Positions 40,553 through 48,275 of a DNA stretch of 64,000 nucleotides are shown in pieces. Numbering within the stretch: the stretch's first letter is position 1; the number at the start of each line of letters is the position of its first letter. Both the position numbers and the translations under genes were made by a program. The stretch is taken from assembly GCA_026391795.1 (NCBI GenBank), contig JAPLDI010000007.1, positions 101,575 through 165,574 on the forward strand. The letters are read 5' to 3'. The stretch is from Bacteroidota bacterium. GTDB lineage: Bacteria; Bacteroidota; Bacteroidia; Bacteroidales; FEN-979. The notes beneath the pieces are model-generated. The model made no database searches, had not been told where the DNA came from, and worked only from the letters and a program-made list of their open reading frames with translations.

Positions 40553-42796
40553 TTAAGATACTGATTCTGGTTTTGCGTTTTTCCTGCCAAGGTACCTGAT
40601 CCTGAAGACGGTAAATACAACATACATATAATGAAACCATACCAGGGAAAGGAGAACGATCAGGGTGTAGACCATCCACAACGGGGCATTGGTATCACCC
40701 AGTCCCCTTCTGACCGGAACCTCGGGAGGCAAAGGTTTCCCCCAGTTTATGGTTCCGCTTGCCTGGACATTTCCATAGGTTTCATTGTCTTCGATTTTTG
40801 CGATCACTGTGAGGTCGCCGATTGAATCTCCGGGAAGTGTTACCGGAAAATCAATGGTGGCTTCTCCTTCCGCGAGGGTGGCTTCGCCCACTTTCAGGAG
40901 GCTGAATGTACGCGGAACATAGAACTGGACTTTCAGATCGCTGACCGGCACAGGGGTTCCGTCTTTTCCTCTTTCCCATAATTTGCAATTGACGAACTTG
41001 ACGGTATCCTTTTTGGAGAATTTCAGCTCCATGTTCACATTCCTGACCCCAACCGATGACGAGGCATTCATCAGGTTCCTCGATGCAGCGAAGGCGGCTT
41101 CAAAATTATATGCTCCCTTATTTCCTTCTGAAGCAAAGATATCGGCCGGGATCTCAACAAGGCATTTTCCCTTTGCACCGGTTTCCTCTGTACCGATCAG
41201 TTTTTTCTCTTTGCCCGAAACGTAATAAAATTTGATCTTCATTCCTTCCAGAGGAACAAATTTCCCCTCCTTCTTTGCACTGAGTTTAGCAGTAAGCACC
41301 CGCGTCGCATCTGTGTTCAGGTACTCGAGCCGGAGTGAAGTCTTTGTTCCTGTCTCATCCTGTGCCTTTGCCCCTGTGGCAACCAAACCGGTCACTACCA
41401 AAATAATGGCGATGGCAATCGAATCACTTTTTTTCCGCACCTGGATAATTTTCTTCATCTGTTTCTCGAAGACGAGTTTGCGTAACCTCGAATAATCCTT
41501 TTCCTCGCCGGTCCTGACAACTGGCATAATCGGTATGAACTTTGAGAAAAGGTAAAAGAGCAGTAAAAACAAAGCAACACCGGCAACGGTCAGGGCCCAC
41601 TCAACCCAGGTGGGAGAATAATGCGCATATTCGGGTCGCAGGTCATGTACAGGAAGTAAAGGGGATTCCAGCGTGGGGATGATAATAAGGTAGCGCTTTA
41701 CCCAAAGAGCAAGAACTGCGATCAGCGCTGCAAATGCGATGGTATTGATGTTTCTCAAACGAGGAACGGTGACAATAATGATGGGCAGTAAAACCCCGAT
41801 AAATACGGCAAAAATAAAAGCACCATAATATTCCTTCGGACTGAAAAGCCGGAAAAGCACCTCCATGTCCCATTTAATTGAACCGTACCAGCTGGTCAGG
41901 TATTCGCTGAAGGTGAAATAACCATACAAGGCTCCCAGAACGATCATGATCAGGGCAAGGTAATTGAAATGTATTTTTGTGATATAGGATTCAAGGTGGT
42001 AGATTTTCCGGAAGACCCACATCACAACGATGAGAACGCCGGTACCTGAGTAAACCGCCGCCACGACAAAATAAGGTGCAAAGATCGTGCTGTGCCATCC
42101 CGGGCGCAGTGTCATTCCAAAAATCCATGCCAGGACGGAGTGTACAAGGATTGCCAGGGGAATGATGACGATGGACAAGAGGTCAGTGACCATATTCAGC
42201 AATTCTTTCTGCTTTGTCGTATCCTGGTATCGGGCGGATATGAAACGGTAGATCGGGTTCCTCCATTTTGCCCTGGTCACCGGGTTGTCTCTTAACAGGG
42301 CCGCATCACGGATCATGGCAAGGTAGAGGAACAGGATGCTCCCCGATAAATAGGTTGTGATTGCGATGACATCCCAGATGATGGGAGACTGGATCCTGCC
42401 ATGGAGCAACAGGTTCGGCAGCCTGTCAAGCCGTCCGATACAAAGAAGAATATAGGTGGGGCCGATCATGGTCGAGATCACCGTGATCATTTCAGCCATG
42501 CGGATGATGGGTGACCGCCAGGGAACCCTCAGAAGATGAAGAATGCCTGAAATCAGGGCCCCGGCATAACTGATCCCGATAAAAAAGATAAAATTCACGA
42601 TGTACAATCCCCAGACAACATTATCGCGCATACCGGTAACTCCATGGCCCTGGGTAATCTGAACATAGAGCGCATAGACTCCTACAGAAATGATCAGTAA
42701 CATGGCAACGATAAATGCAATGCCCTTTTTGCTGATCGATTCCAGCTGTCTCCTGGAAAAGTCCAGGTTTCTCATTGTTTTTTCATCAACCTTCAT
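40553..42796 (-). CDS. NrfD/PsrC-type quinol-interacting membrane subunit with periplasmic C-terminal extension
   Basis: 747 residues, much longer than the 300-450 usual for NrfD proteins. Residues about 25-440 form the NrfD domain with roughly ten helices (W-G-L-Y-I-V-N-F-I-F-F-I-G, the A-G-A-L-I-S-G-I-L-H-L-L block, R-P-G-W-H-S-T-I-F-A-P-Y-F). At residue 447 a new M-K-K-I-I-Q-V-R-K-K and a hydrophobic segment ending T-G-A-K-A-Q look exactly like a signal peptide inside the chain. About 230 periplasmic beta-rich residues follow, and one last helix (about 706-728). It looks like an in-frame fusion of NrfD with a separate secreted, membrane-anchored protein. Located 11 bases after the FeS subunit gene. 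Confidence 0.85.
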   Translation of the reverse strand: MKVDEKTMRNLDFSRRQLESISKKGIAFIVAMLLIISVGVYALYVQITQGHGVTGMRDNVVWGLYIVNFIFFIGISYAGALISGILHLLRVPWRSPIIRMAEMITVISTMIGPTYILLCIGRLDRLPNLLLHGRIQSPIIWDVIAITTYLSGSILFLYLAMIRDAALLRDNPVTRAKWRNPIYRFISARYQDTTKQKELLNMVTDLLSIVIIPLAILVHSVLAWIFGMTLRPGWHSTIFAPYFVVAAVYSGTGVLIVVMWVFRKIYHLESYITKIHFNYLALIMIVLGALYGYFTFSEYLTSWYGSIKWDMEVLFRLFSPKEYYGAFIFAVFIGVLLPIIIVTVPRLRNINTIAFAALIAVLALWVKRYLIIIPTLESPLLPVHDLRPEYAHYSPTWVEWALTVAGVALFLLLFYLFSKFIPIMPVVRTGEEKDYSRLRKLVFEKQMKKIIQVRKKSDSIAIAIILVVTGLVATGAKAQDETGTKTSLRLEYLNTDATRVLTAKLSAKKEGKFVPLEGMKIKFYYVSGKEKKLIGTEETGAKGKCLVEIPADIFASEGNKGAYNFEAAFAASRNLMNASSSVGVRNVNMELKFSKKDTVKFVNCKLWERGKDGTPVPVSDLKVQFYVPRTFSLLKVGEATLAEGEATIDFPVTLPGDSIGDLTVIAKIEDNETYGNVQASGTINWGKPLPPEVPVRRGLGDTNAPLWMVYTLIVLLSLVWFHYMYVVFTVFRIRYLGRKNAKPESVS

Positions 42797-42807
42797 AGGG
42801 GAAATTA

Positions 42808-43752
42808 TTATTCAGTTAGTCTGGCTTCCTTCTTATACAATGCTGTTTCTTCCTCGCTTAATCCTTCGAATCCTACTTTGTAATCAAAGGCCCTGTCAAC
42901 AGGAGGAAGGTAATACACACTGGGTTCCGTTCCCAGCTCTTCCATAAACCGATAGGCTGCCCTGTCGTGGATCAGTTCACTGAACCTGACAGTTTCAGTC
43001 CCGTTTGTAACAGAATCCTGATTCTTGTCACCATACCAGTAAACGCCATTCGGGCAGGAGGTCACACACGATGGCAACTCACCCTTCCGGACCATATCCG
43101 GACAGAAATCGCATTTGCTTACCGTCCCGATCTTTGGAGGAGCACTTGTTTCGGGAGAATATCGCTCCTTCGTCGGGTTTGGAAGTTTCGGCTCTTCCCA
43201 GTTGAAAACCCTTGAGGAATAGGGACAGGCTGCCATGCAAAATTTGCAGCCAATGCAACGTTCGTTATCAACCAGGACAATCCCGTCCGTACGTTTGAAT
43301 GTTGCCCCGACAGGACAAACCTTTACACAGGGCGGGTTGTTACAATGAAGACAGGGCTTAGGAAACCAGTATGGAGCCGTATCCTGGCCGTCGCGCATCA
43401 GGTAGAATTTGATCCAGTCCATGTGCGCAGGCAGGTTATGCATGCTCTGGCACCCCTCCAGGCATTTCCTGGCATTCCTGCATTTTGCAAGATCGATGAC
43501 CATGACCATTTTTTTACCAGGCATTCCCTGACGCGCTTCCTGATTGGAGACCGGTTCGCAACATGTATGTCCCTTGTCAACCTCTACCAGTTTCCCATCT
43601 TGTGTAAGCACCTTGATCTTCTCCCCGGTTTCCCTGGATTCGGTTTCCGAAAAAGCGGATAACATTTTACTTCCACCAACGATCAGGGCACCGGCTCCAG
43701 CGGCTACACCCAGTTTTAAAAACTTTCTGCGGGAGGCGGATTTATCTTTCAT
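42808..43752 (-). CDS. Tat-exported 4Fe-4S dicluster-type protein
   Basis: 314 residues. Tat signal S-A-S-R-R-K-F-L-K at 5-13 followed by a hydrophobic stretch; the protein is periplasmic. Four cysteine motifs: I C91-x2-A94-x2-C97-x3-C101, II C134/C137/C142/C146, III C166/C169/C172/C176, IV C214/C217/C229/C233. Motif I lacks its second cysteine (alanine). A C64-C65 pair lies before the first motif. Such PsrB/DmsB/HmcB-like subunits pass electrons between a quinol-reacting NrfD protein and a periplasmic partner. First gene of the operon with NrfD and cytochrome c; no molybdopterin subunit is present. Divergent from a Crp/Fnr regulator. Confidence 0.9.
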   Translation of the reverse strand: MKDKSASRRKFLKLGVAAGAGALIVGGSKMLSAFSETESRETGEKIKVLTQDGKLVEVDKGHTCCEPVSNQEARQGMPGKKMVMVIDLAKCRNARKCLEGCQSMHNLPAHMDWIKFYLMRDGQDTAPYWFPKPCLHCNNPPCVKVCPVGATFKRTDGIVLVDNERCIGCKFCMAACPYSSRVFNWEEPKLPNPTKERYSPETSAPPKIGTVSKCDFCPDMVRKGELPSCVTSCPNGVYWYGDKNQDSVTNGTETVRFSELIHDRAAYRFMEELGTEPSVYYLPPVDRAFDYKVGFEGLSEEETALYKKEARLTE

Positions 43753-43861
43753 TCCTTGCTGATTTTACTTGTTAAAAAATAGATCTCCCGGCATTTCTGC
43801 CTTCGAGTCAATAAATTAGGCAACTATTGAAATAGGGAATCTGCTCTTCATTTCAGGTGAC

Positions 43862-43869
43862 CAAAACTA
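43862..43869 (-). promoter_or_regulatory. Putative -7 promoter element of the redox operon (TAGTTTTG on minus strand)
   Basis: Exact TAnnTTTG match on the minus strand, about 110 bases upstream of the FeS protein gene. A TTGAT half site at 43892-43896 lies about 43 bases upstream of the expected transcription start, where a class II activator would bind. Confidence 0.45.
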
Positions 43870-43967
43870 CATTTTAACACATTCGCATTTTTTGATATGT
43901 GTACGGTATTTTTCTGCAATATAAAGGAAATTATCCCTCGTTTGGAAGGAAAGAAAACGTATTAACA

Positions 43968-43981
43968 TTGATATATATCAA
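43968..43981. promoter_or_regulatory. FNR-type operator (TTGAT-N4-ATCAA)
   Basis: TTGATATATATCAA is a perfect 14-base palindrome and an exact match to the FNR consensus TTGAT-N4-ATCAA. It lies 71 bases upstream of the Crp/Fnr gene and about 216 bases upstream of the divergent FeS-NrfD-cytochrome operon, so the adjacent regulator is the likely ligand. The 300-base gap (43753-44052) holds this site, the -7 element at 43862 and little else. Confidence 0.75.
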
Positions 43982-44052
43982 CATTTCTTACCTTTACTGC
44001 GGAAAGCTATAGGATCATATCCTCCACCCTAATCAGAACGACACGGAAAGAG

Positions 44053-44754
44053 ATGCCAGTTAGCCTGAATAAAACAGAAATGAATTGCATTTCCTGTGAC
44101 TGCAAGTCACAATTATTTTCCTTGCTTACAGATGAGGAACTGGACATGGTACAGAAAAACAGGGTGAATGTGGTGTTTCGGCCCGGGGAGACCATCCGGA
44201 AACAGGGTACTGCGATGACTCATGTAATTTCTGTGAACCGCGGCCTGGCAAAATTATACCTTGAAGGGATCGAAAACCGGAATGCCATCCTGAGGCTTGT
44301 CAAGCCGACAAACTTTATCGGTGGCCCTGGGATCTACCTTGACATGATGCACCATTATTCGGTTACGGCTCTTATGGAGTCTTCCGTTTGCTTTATTGAT
44401 ATTCATGTTTTCAAAAAAATCATCAAACAGAACAGCCTTTTTTCCGACGAATTCATGAAGGATTTCAGCAGGAACACGCTTGCGGCATACAACCGGCTGA
44501 TCAACCTTACCCAGAAGCAGATGCCTGGCCGGATGGCGGATACGCTTCTCTATCTTTTCCATGAAATCTTCCAATGCAACAAATTCCCCATGCTTATCTC
44601 AAAGCAGGATCTTGCAGACCATTCCGCGATGTCAAAAGACAGTGCGGTGAAAGTCCTCAGGGGATTCCAGAATGACGCGATCATCCGGATCACCGACAAT
44701 GAAATGATCCTGCTGGATGATGAAGCCATGAAGAAGATCAGCAGGATCGGATAG
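44053..44754 (+). CDS. Crp/Fnr-family transcriptional regulator
   Basis: 233 residues: cyclic-nucleotide-binding-like sensor domain (about 20-140), dimer helix, and winged helix-turn-helix (about 175-230; I-S-K-Q-D-L-A-D-H-S-A-M-S-K-D-S-A-V-K is the HTH in part). The N-terminus has C12-x2-C15-x-C17 and there is C113 in S-S-V-C-F-I-D, so four cysteines are placed roughly as in FNR and an oxygen-sensitive FeS cluster is possible, although the spacing is tighter than in E. coli. The recognition helix does not have the E-x-x-S-R of E. coli FNR. Divergent from the redox operon, with a perfect FNR-like palindrome in between; control of that operon and of itself is inferred. Confidence 0.88.
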   Translation: MPVSLNKTEMNCISCDCKSQLFSLLTDEELDMVQKNRVNVVFRPGETIRKQGTAMTHVISVNRGLAKLYLEGIENRNAILRLVKPTNFIGGPGIYLDMMHHYSVTALMESSVCFIDIHVFKKIIKQNSLFSDEFMKDFSRNTLAAYNRLINLTQKQMPGRMADTLLYLFHEIFQCNKFPMLISKQDLADHSAMSKDSAVKVLRGFQNDAIIRITDNEMILLDDEAMKKISRIG

Positions 44755-44923
44755 CTGCATGATCCTGCTTAATTTTTTTTCCCGGCCTGTATACTTTTTC
44801 CATGAATCCTCTGTTTTGTTTTCAGAAATGATATCATAAGCTGGTTTAATTAAATCGTGTATGTTAAAATGTATACTCCCTGCCATAACGATTGCAGGTA
44901 TACAACTTAAAAACAACTGAACA

Positions 44924-45628
44924 ATGAAAAAAATCACGATTCTGATGATCTGCTGGGCGTTTACCCAGTCGGTCTTTGCCCAGGATACCGTTTCTTCCCA
45001 TTCATCCAGAAGCAGCAGTGAGTTCCATACCCTTTTCGGAAATGGAAAGGGCGGATGCAAAATCCCCCTGGGATATTTTTTTGAACTGAATGCAGGATAT
45101 ACTCAATTCGGAAATCAGGATGTTTTTCTGCCCGGCATAAGCATGGGACTGATCCTGGATCACCACTGGACCATCGGCGCCACGGGAAGTTTTATCGGAA
45201 ATATGTACGGGTTGCATTTTCCTGACATTTATTATGACTCCACGATCACCGGTTTGCATGGAGCCTATCTGCACGGCGGTTATGGAGGGCTTTTGCTGGA
45301 ATATACCCTGATGCCTACGTCGCGGGTTCACGTTGTTTTTCCGCTGATGATCGGGGGAGGGTACATGTACTATTCAAATCAAACAAATCACACTGATTCT
45401 TCCTTTTCCCATCATACCAATCATGGCTGGCACAACCATTCCATTTCCAGCGATTACTTCTTTGCTATTGAACCGGGTGTGAGAGTTGAATTCAATGTGA
45501 TCAAACCGCTCCGGATCGGACTGGGTGTCAGTTACCGGTATGTTCCCGACCTGGACCTTATGAATACCTCCTCCGGCCTTCTCAACCAATTCACGGCCAA
45601 ACTTACCCTGCGTTTCGGGAAGTTCTGA
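44924..45628 (+). CDS. Outer membrane beta-barrel protein with histidine-rich loop
   Basis: 234 residues, signal peptide 1-19 (ends V-F-A-Q). The mature chain has amphipathic strands with many aromatic residues and ends in F-T-A-K-L-T-L-R-F-G-K-F, a C-terminal barrel strand. Most of one predicted surface loop (about 152-173) is made of H, N, S and T, with seven histidines within about 20 residues (N-H-T-D-S-S-F-S-H-H-T-N-H). That could bind metal ions. A short palindrome ATGATATCAT lies at 44828-44837, about 87 bases upstream. The function is unknown. Confidence 0.72.
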   Translation: MKKITILMICWAFTQSVFAQDTVSSHSSRSSSEFHTLFGNGKGGCKIPLGYFFELNAGYTQFGNQDVFLPGISMGLILDHHWTIGATGSFIGNMYGLHFPDIYYDSTITGLHGAYLHGGYGGLLLEYTLMPTSRVHVVFPLMIGGGYMYYSNQTNHTDSSFSHHTNHGWHNHSISSDYFFAIEPGVRVEFNVIKPLRIGLGVSYRYVPDLDLMNTSSGLLNQFTAKLTLRFGKF

Positions 45629-45631
45629 GGA

Positions 45632-46225
45632 TCAGTACCGGATCATTTTGATGAATTCCGTCCGGGTCCTATCTTCAACTTCAAGAATGTAAACTCCCGC
45701 AGAAAATCCTGAAAGGTCAAGGGTTTCCGATTCAATTCCTGCGGCATCTGCTGACGACTTTCTGAAAATTAGATTTCCGGTCGCGGATCGGATCGTCATT
45801 CCGTGGATTCTGTTGTTCCGGTCACGGGTGCTGACGGTTACCTGATCCTTTGCAGGACTTGGATATGCAAGAAATGACCGGCATTCCTGAAGATCCTGAC
45901 TGCCGGTTGGAGTTGTACAGGATAGCATATGTGTGATGCGGGAAGAAGATTCCAGGGAATCTGCCAGGTAAAGATAAACGCTGTAATCCATCAGGAAGCC
46001 ATGACCGAAGGAAATAACCGGAAAGCGGCCGTCGGCAATGGTAACGTTATTGCCTGCAACGGTTCCCGGGTAATATATTTCAGAGGGTATTGCACGGTTG
46101 TTTCGGCTTGTATCCGTAAAATTCATGGAACGATGACCCACCGGAAAGTTCTGGGAGACCCCTGAGAGGGACAAGAGAATCATCAGGACGGATAAACATG
46201 ATTTCATGGTTACACTGATTTTCAT
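45632..46225 (-). pseudogene. Internally deleted alpha/beta hydrolase joined to a T9SS sorting domain
   Basis: 197 residues from the ATG at 46225 (a later ATG at 46207 also gives a signal peptide ending S-G-V-S-Q). Residues about 28-90 match the beginning of secreted alpha/beta hydrolases of the chlorophyllase/dienelactone type (V-G-H-R-S-M-N-F-T-D, S-E-I-Y-Y-P, F-P-V-I-S-F-G-H-G-F, Y-L-A-D-S-L). Then the nucleophile elbow and the whole core are missing, and the chain goes directly to a T9SS type A sorting domain (A-Y-P-S-P-A-K-D-Q-V-T-V-S, L-S-G-F-S-A-G-V-Y-I-L-E-V). The frame is open, so a short secreted protein may still be made, but it cannot be an active hydrolase. Confidence 0.6.
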
Positions 46226-46387
46226 CAATGATATCAGATTTCATAAAAGAAGTAAATATCCCATCTGAACATCCCAAAGTGAAAATCAGCTGGTAACTTT
46301 TTTTCCATCCCGCCTTGAATATTCATGCCGCAGAGACAAGATAATTGCCGGGATAAAAATAAATTTTTATTTAGACCATTTCCATAT

Positions 46388-46395
46388 TAGCTTTG
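46388..46395 (+). promoter_or_regulatory. Putative -7 promoter element (TAGCTTTG)
   Basis: Exact TAnnTTTG match, about 73 bases before the 103-residue gene. Confidence 0.45.
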
Positions 46396-46468
46396 CATCT
46401 CGTTTTAATTTCTTGTTTTTCAAGAACAAACAAATTCACTGATTATTTAACTTCTTAAAAAAAATCCT

Positions 46469-46780
46469 ATGAAATACATAATGAAGGTTCGTATGTCTTT
46501 GGATAAAGGCAATGAAGCACTGCGTGACCCGCAATTTGGCCATAAGATGAGTGAGCTGCTCGCCGAGATCAAGGCAGAAGCAGCCTATTTCTCAACCATC
46601 AGGGGGCAAAGGGGTGCATACATCGTCGTTAATCTGAATGATGCATCTGAGCTTCCTGCCGTTGCAGAGCCGTTTTTTTTATGGCTGGATGCGGATATTG
46701 AATGGATCCCGGTGATGAAACCGGAAGATCTTGGGAAAGCAGGCCCCGCAATCGGCGCGGCCGTAAAAAAGTGGGGATAA
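46469..46780 (+). CDS. Small cytoplasmic protein, ferredoxin-like fold suspected
   Basis: 103 residues, no signal peptide. The pattern beta (M-K-Y-I-M-K-V-R-M), helix (M-S-E-L-L-A-E-I-K-A-E), beta (A-A-Y-F-S-T), beta (R-G-A-Y-I-V-V-N-L), helix (L-P-A-V-A-E-P-F-F), beta (A-D-I-E-W-I-P-V-M) suggests a DUF3303/muconolactone isomerase-like alpha-beta fold. No catalytic residues can be named. It has its own promoter-like element. Confidence 0.6.
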   Translation: MKYIMKVRMSLDKGNEALRDPQFGHKMSELLAEIKAEAAYFSTIRGQRGAYIVVNLNDASELPAVAEPFFLWLDADIEWIPVMKPEDLGKAGPAIGAAVKKWG

Positions 46781-46785
46781 TTTCC

Positions 46786-46815
46786 GTAAATGGCAAGATG
46801 GTAAAATGGGAAATT
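46786..46815. repeat. GTAAATGG-type intergenic repeat, copy A
   Basis: GTAAATGGCAAGATGGTAAA and the following bases are about 80% identical to 50973-51002. In this copy GTAAAATGG (46801-46809) also pairs with CCATTTTAC (46846-46854) across the convergent gene ends. Confidence 0.4.
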
Positions 46816-46850
46816 GGGATGACAATCATCCTGTTTTCTGTTTTACCATT

Positions 46851-47501
46851 TTACTTTTGATCCGGTTCCTTCATTTCCAGGCCCATGGTTCCAAGTGTTC
46901 GTGTCAGGATGTCTTCCCTTTTGGGGAGAGGGACAAACCCGGGAACGAAAGCCGTGGAGGGATCAATCCGGAGTAATGAATCAACTTTCATCGTTTTCAG
47001 GGAATCCTGCACCACAGGAATAAATGTTACAGGCAGGCCAAGGTCCCAGGCAAAACTTCGGAGTGCGGCAGTCTGCCCGGGGTCTGTGGCCACTGCAATC
47101 TTTTCAAACCCCATCGTTTTAGCCATCCGGTAAGCATAGACCAGGTTTTCGGTACTGTGTTCGGCATTGGTTTCCGAGAAGACATGTTCACGGGGAATTC
47201 CGAGAGCCAGGGCATACAGAGCCATGATCTTTCCTTCGACATAAGGGGAATAGACAGCATTGCCGGAATAGATCACATTGCGTGCGATCCCTTTTGAATA
47301 AAGAAAATAAGACCAAAGGACCCGTTCCTTCATGATATTGCTTTCCCAGGTTCCATTCTCAAACGGAATGCCCGGAACAATGATGATGTCGAATGGGGCT
47401 TTAAGGATGGCTTTATGATAGGATTTGAGTGGTGATGAGCAGGATGCTGTCAGGATCAAGCATGCGATGCAGGAAAGAAGCCTGAACCTTATCATCTTCA
47501 T
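46851..47501 (-). CDS. YdcF/DUF218-family lipoprotein
   Basis: 216 residues, lipoprotein signal with L-T-A-S-C (cysteine 21). The DUF218 (SanA/YdcF) fold is seen in D-I-I-I-V-P-G-I-P near 38-46, V-I-Y-S-G-N-A near 75-81, E-G-K-I-M-A-L-Y-A-L-A-L-G-I-P near 88-102 and S-T-E-N-L-V-Y-A near 115-122, with the conserved acidic residues. Some family members bind S-adenosylmethionine or affect the envelope barrier; the role here is unknown. Lipid anchoring is less common in this family. Confidence 0.8.
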   Translation of the reverse strand: MKMIRFRLLSCIACLILTASCSSPLKSYHKAILKAPFDIIIVPGIPFENGTWESNIMKERVLWSYFLYSKGIARNVIYSGNAVYSPYVEGKIMALYALALGIPREHVFSETNAEHSTENLVYAYRMAKTMGFEKIAVATDPGQTAALRSFAWDLGLPVTFIPVVQDSLKTMKVDSLLRIDPSTAFVPGFVPLPKREDILTRTLGTMGLEMKEPDQK

Positions 47502-47615
47502 AAGTGTGAATGATATAACTTTTCCCTATAATGGTGTAACAGATACCTTCATGAAGTGCTATACTTTCGTAAAAATAATCTTTTCCTTTCAAACGAAAAA
47601 CGGTTACCTAAAAAT

Positions 47616-48197
47616 ATGAAAATGAAAACGAGCATAACGATCATCCTTTTCCTTGCATTTATAGTTGGATCCCCTGGTCAGTCTTTCAGTGGAAATGGCC
47701 CTGTAGATCCTGCAGGTCCCGGCAGTGGAATCCTGGGAATAGGTTTTGGACCGGGAATTCCATTTTACGGAGGGAGCGGTTTTGGACCCGCCATCATTGT
47801 TCATTATGATCACAGCATCTGGCAGGCAGGTCCCGGAACAATAAGCCTTGGAGGACAGATCGGAACCTCTTTCTTCTGGTATCATTACTCACATCAGGAG
47901 GTGAACTACAAATACAGCTGGACCAACATCGGGATTGTATTCAGGGGGGCCTATCACTATGGATGGAAGGTTCCGGGCCTGGATACGTACGCAGGTTTCG
48001 GAGCAGGGACATGGTTCAGCATGTATAATGACGGGGGATATGCTGATTCCGGCAGAAATTCCTCGCATGTGGGATTTCTTCCCACAGTATTTTTCGGCGG
48101 ATCGTACTACTTTAATGAGGTAGTCGGCGTAAATGCTGAATTGGGTTATAATTTTGCCTACGCCTCGATCGGCCTGAATTTCAGATTGACCAAATAA
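47616..48197 (+). CDS. Small outer membrane beta-barrel protein
   Basis: 193 residues from the ATG at 47616 (M-K-M-K-T-S-I-T-I), preferred over an upstream frame start at 47556 because it gives a standard signal peptide ending near S-F-S. The mature part begins with a glycine- and proline-rich stretch, then repeating amphipathic strands (I-I-V-H-Y-D, I-S-L-G-G-Q-I-G-T-S-F-F-W-Y, G-I-V-F-R-G-A-Y-H-Y), and ends A-S-I-G-L-N-F-R-L-T-K, a barrel-type C-terminus. Similar small porin-like proteins are common in Bacteroidota. The function is unknown. Confidence 0.7.
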   Translation: MKMKTSITIILFLAFIVGSPGQSFSGNGPVDPAGPGSGILGIGFGPGIPFYGGSGFGPAIIVHYDHSIWQAGPGTISLGGQIGTSFFWYHYSHQEVNYKYSWTNIGIVFRGAYHYGWKVPGLDTYAGFGAGTWFSMYNDGGYADSGRNSSHVGFLPTVFFGGSYYFNEVVGVNAELGYNFAYASIGLNFRLTK

Positions 48198-48275
48198 AAT
48201 TCAAGGACGGATGGGATGATCCGGATTTTTTCCGAAATTTGAAAAAGATACCCAGATCTTTTTACAAGCGAGGAA

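Noticed and set aside
41380..41470. Frameshift or missed stop between NrfD and its C-terminal extension.
   Set aside because: The frame is continuous, and no stop or homopolymer break is seen at the join. I treat it as a fusion, with the error possibility kept in the finding.
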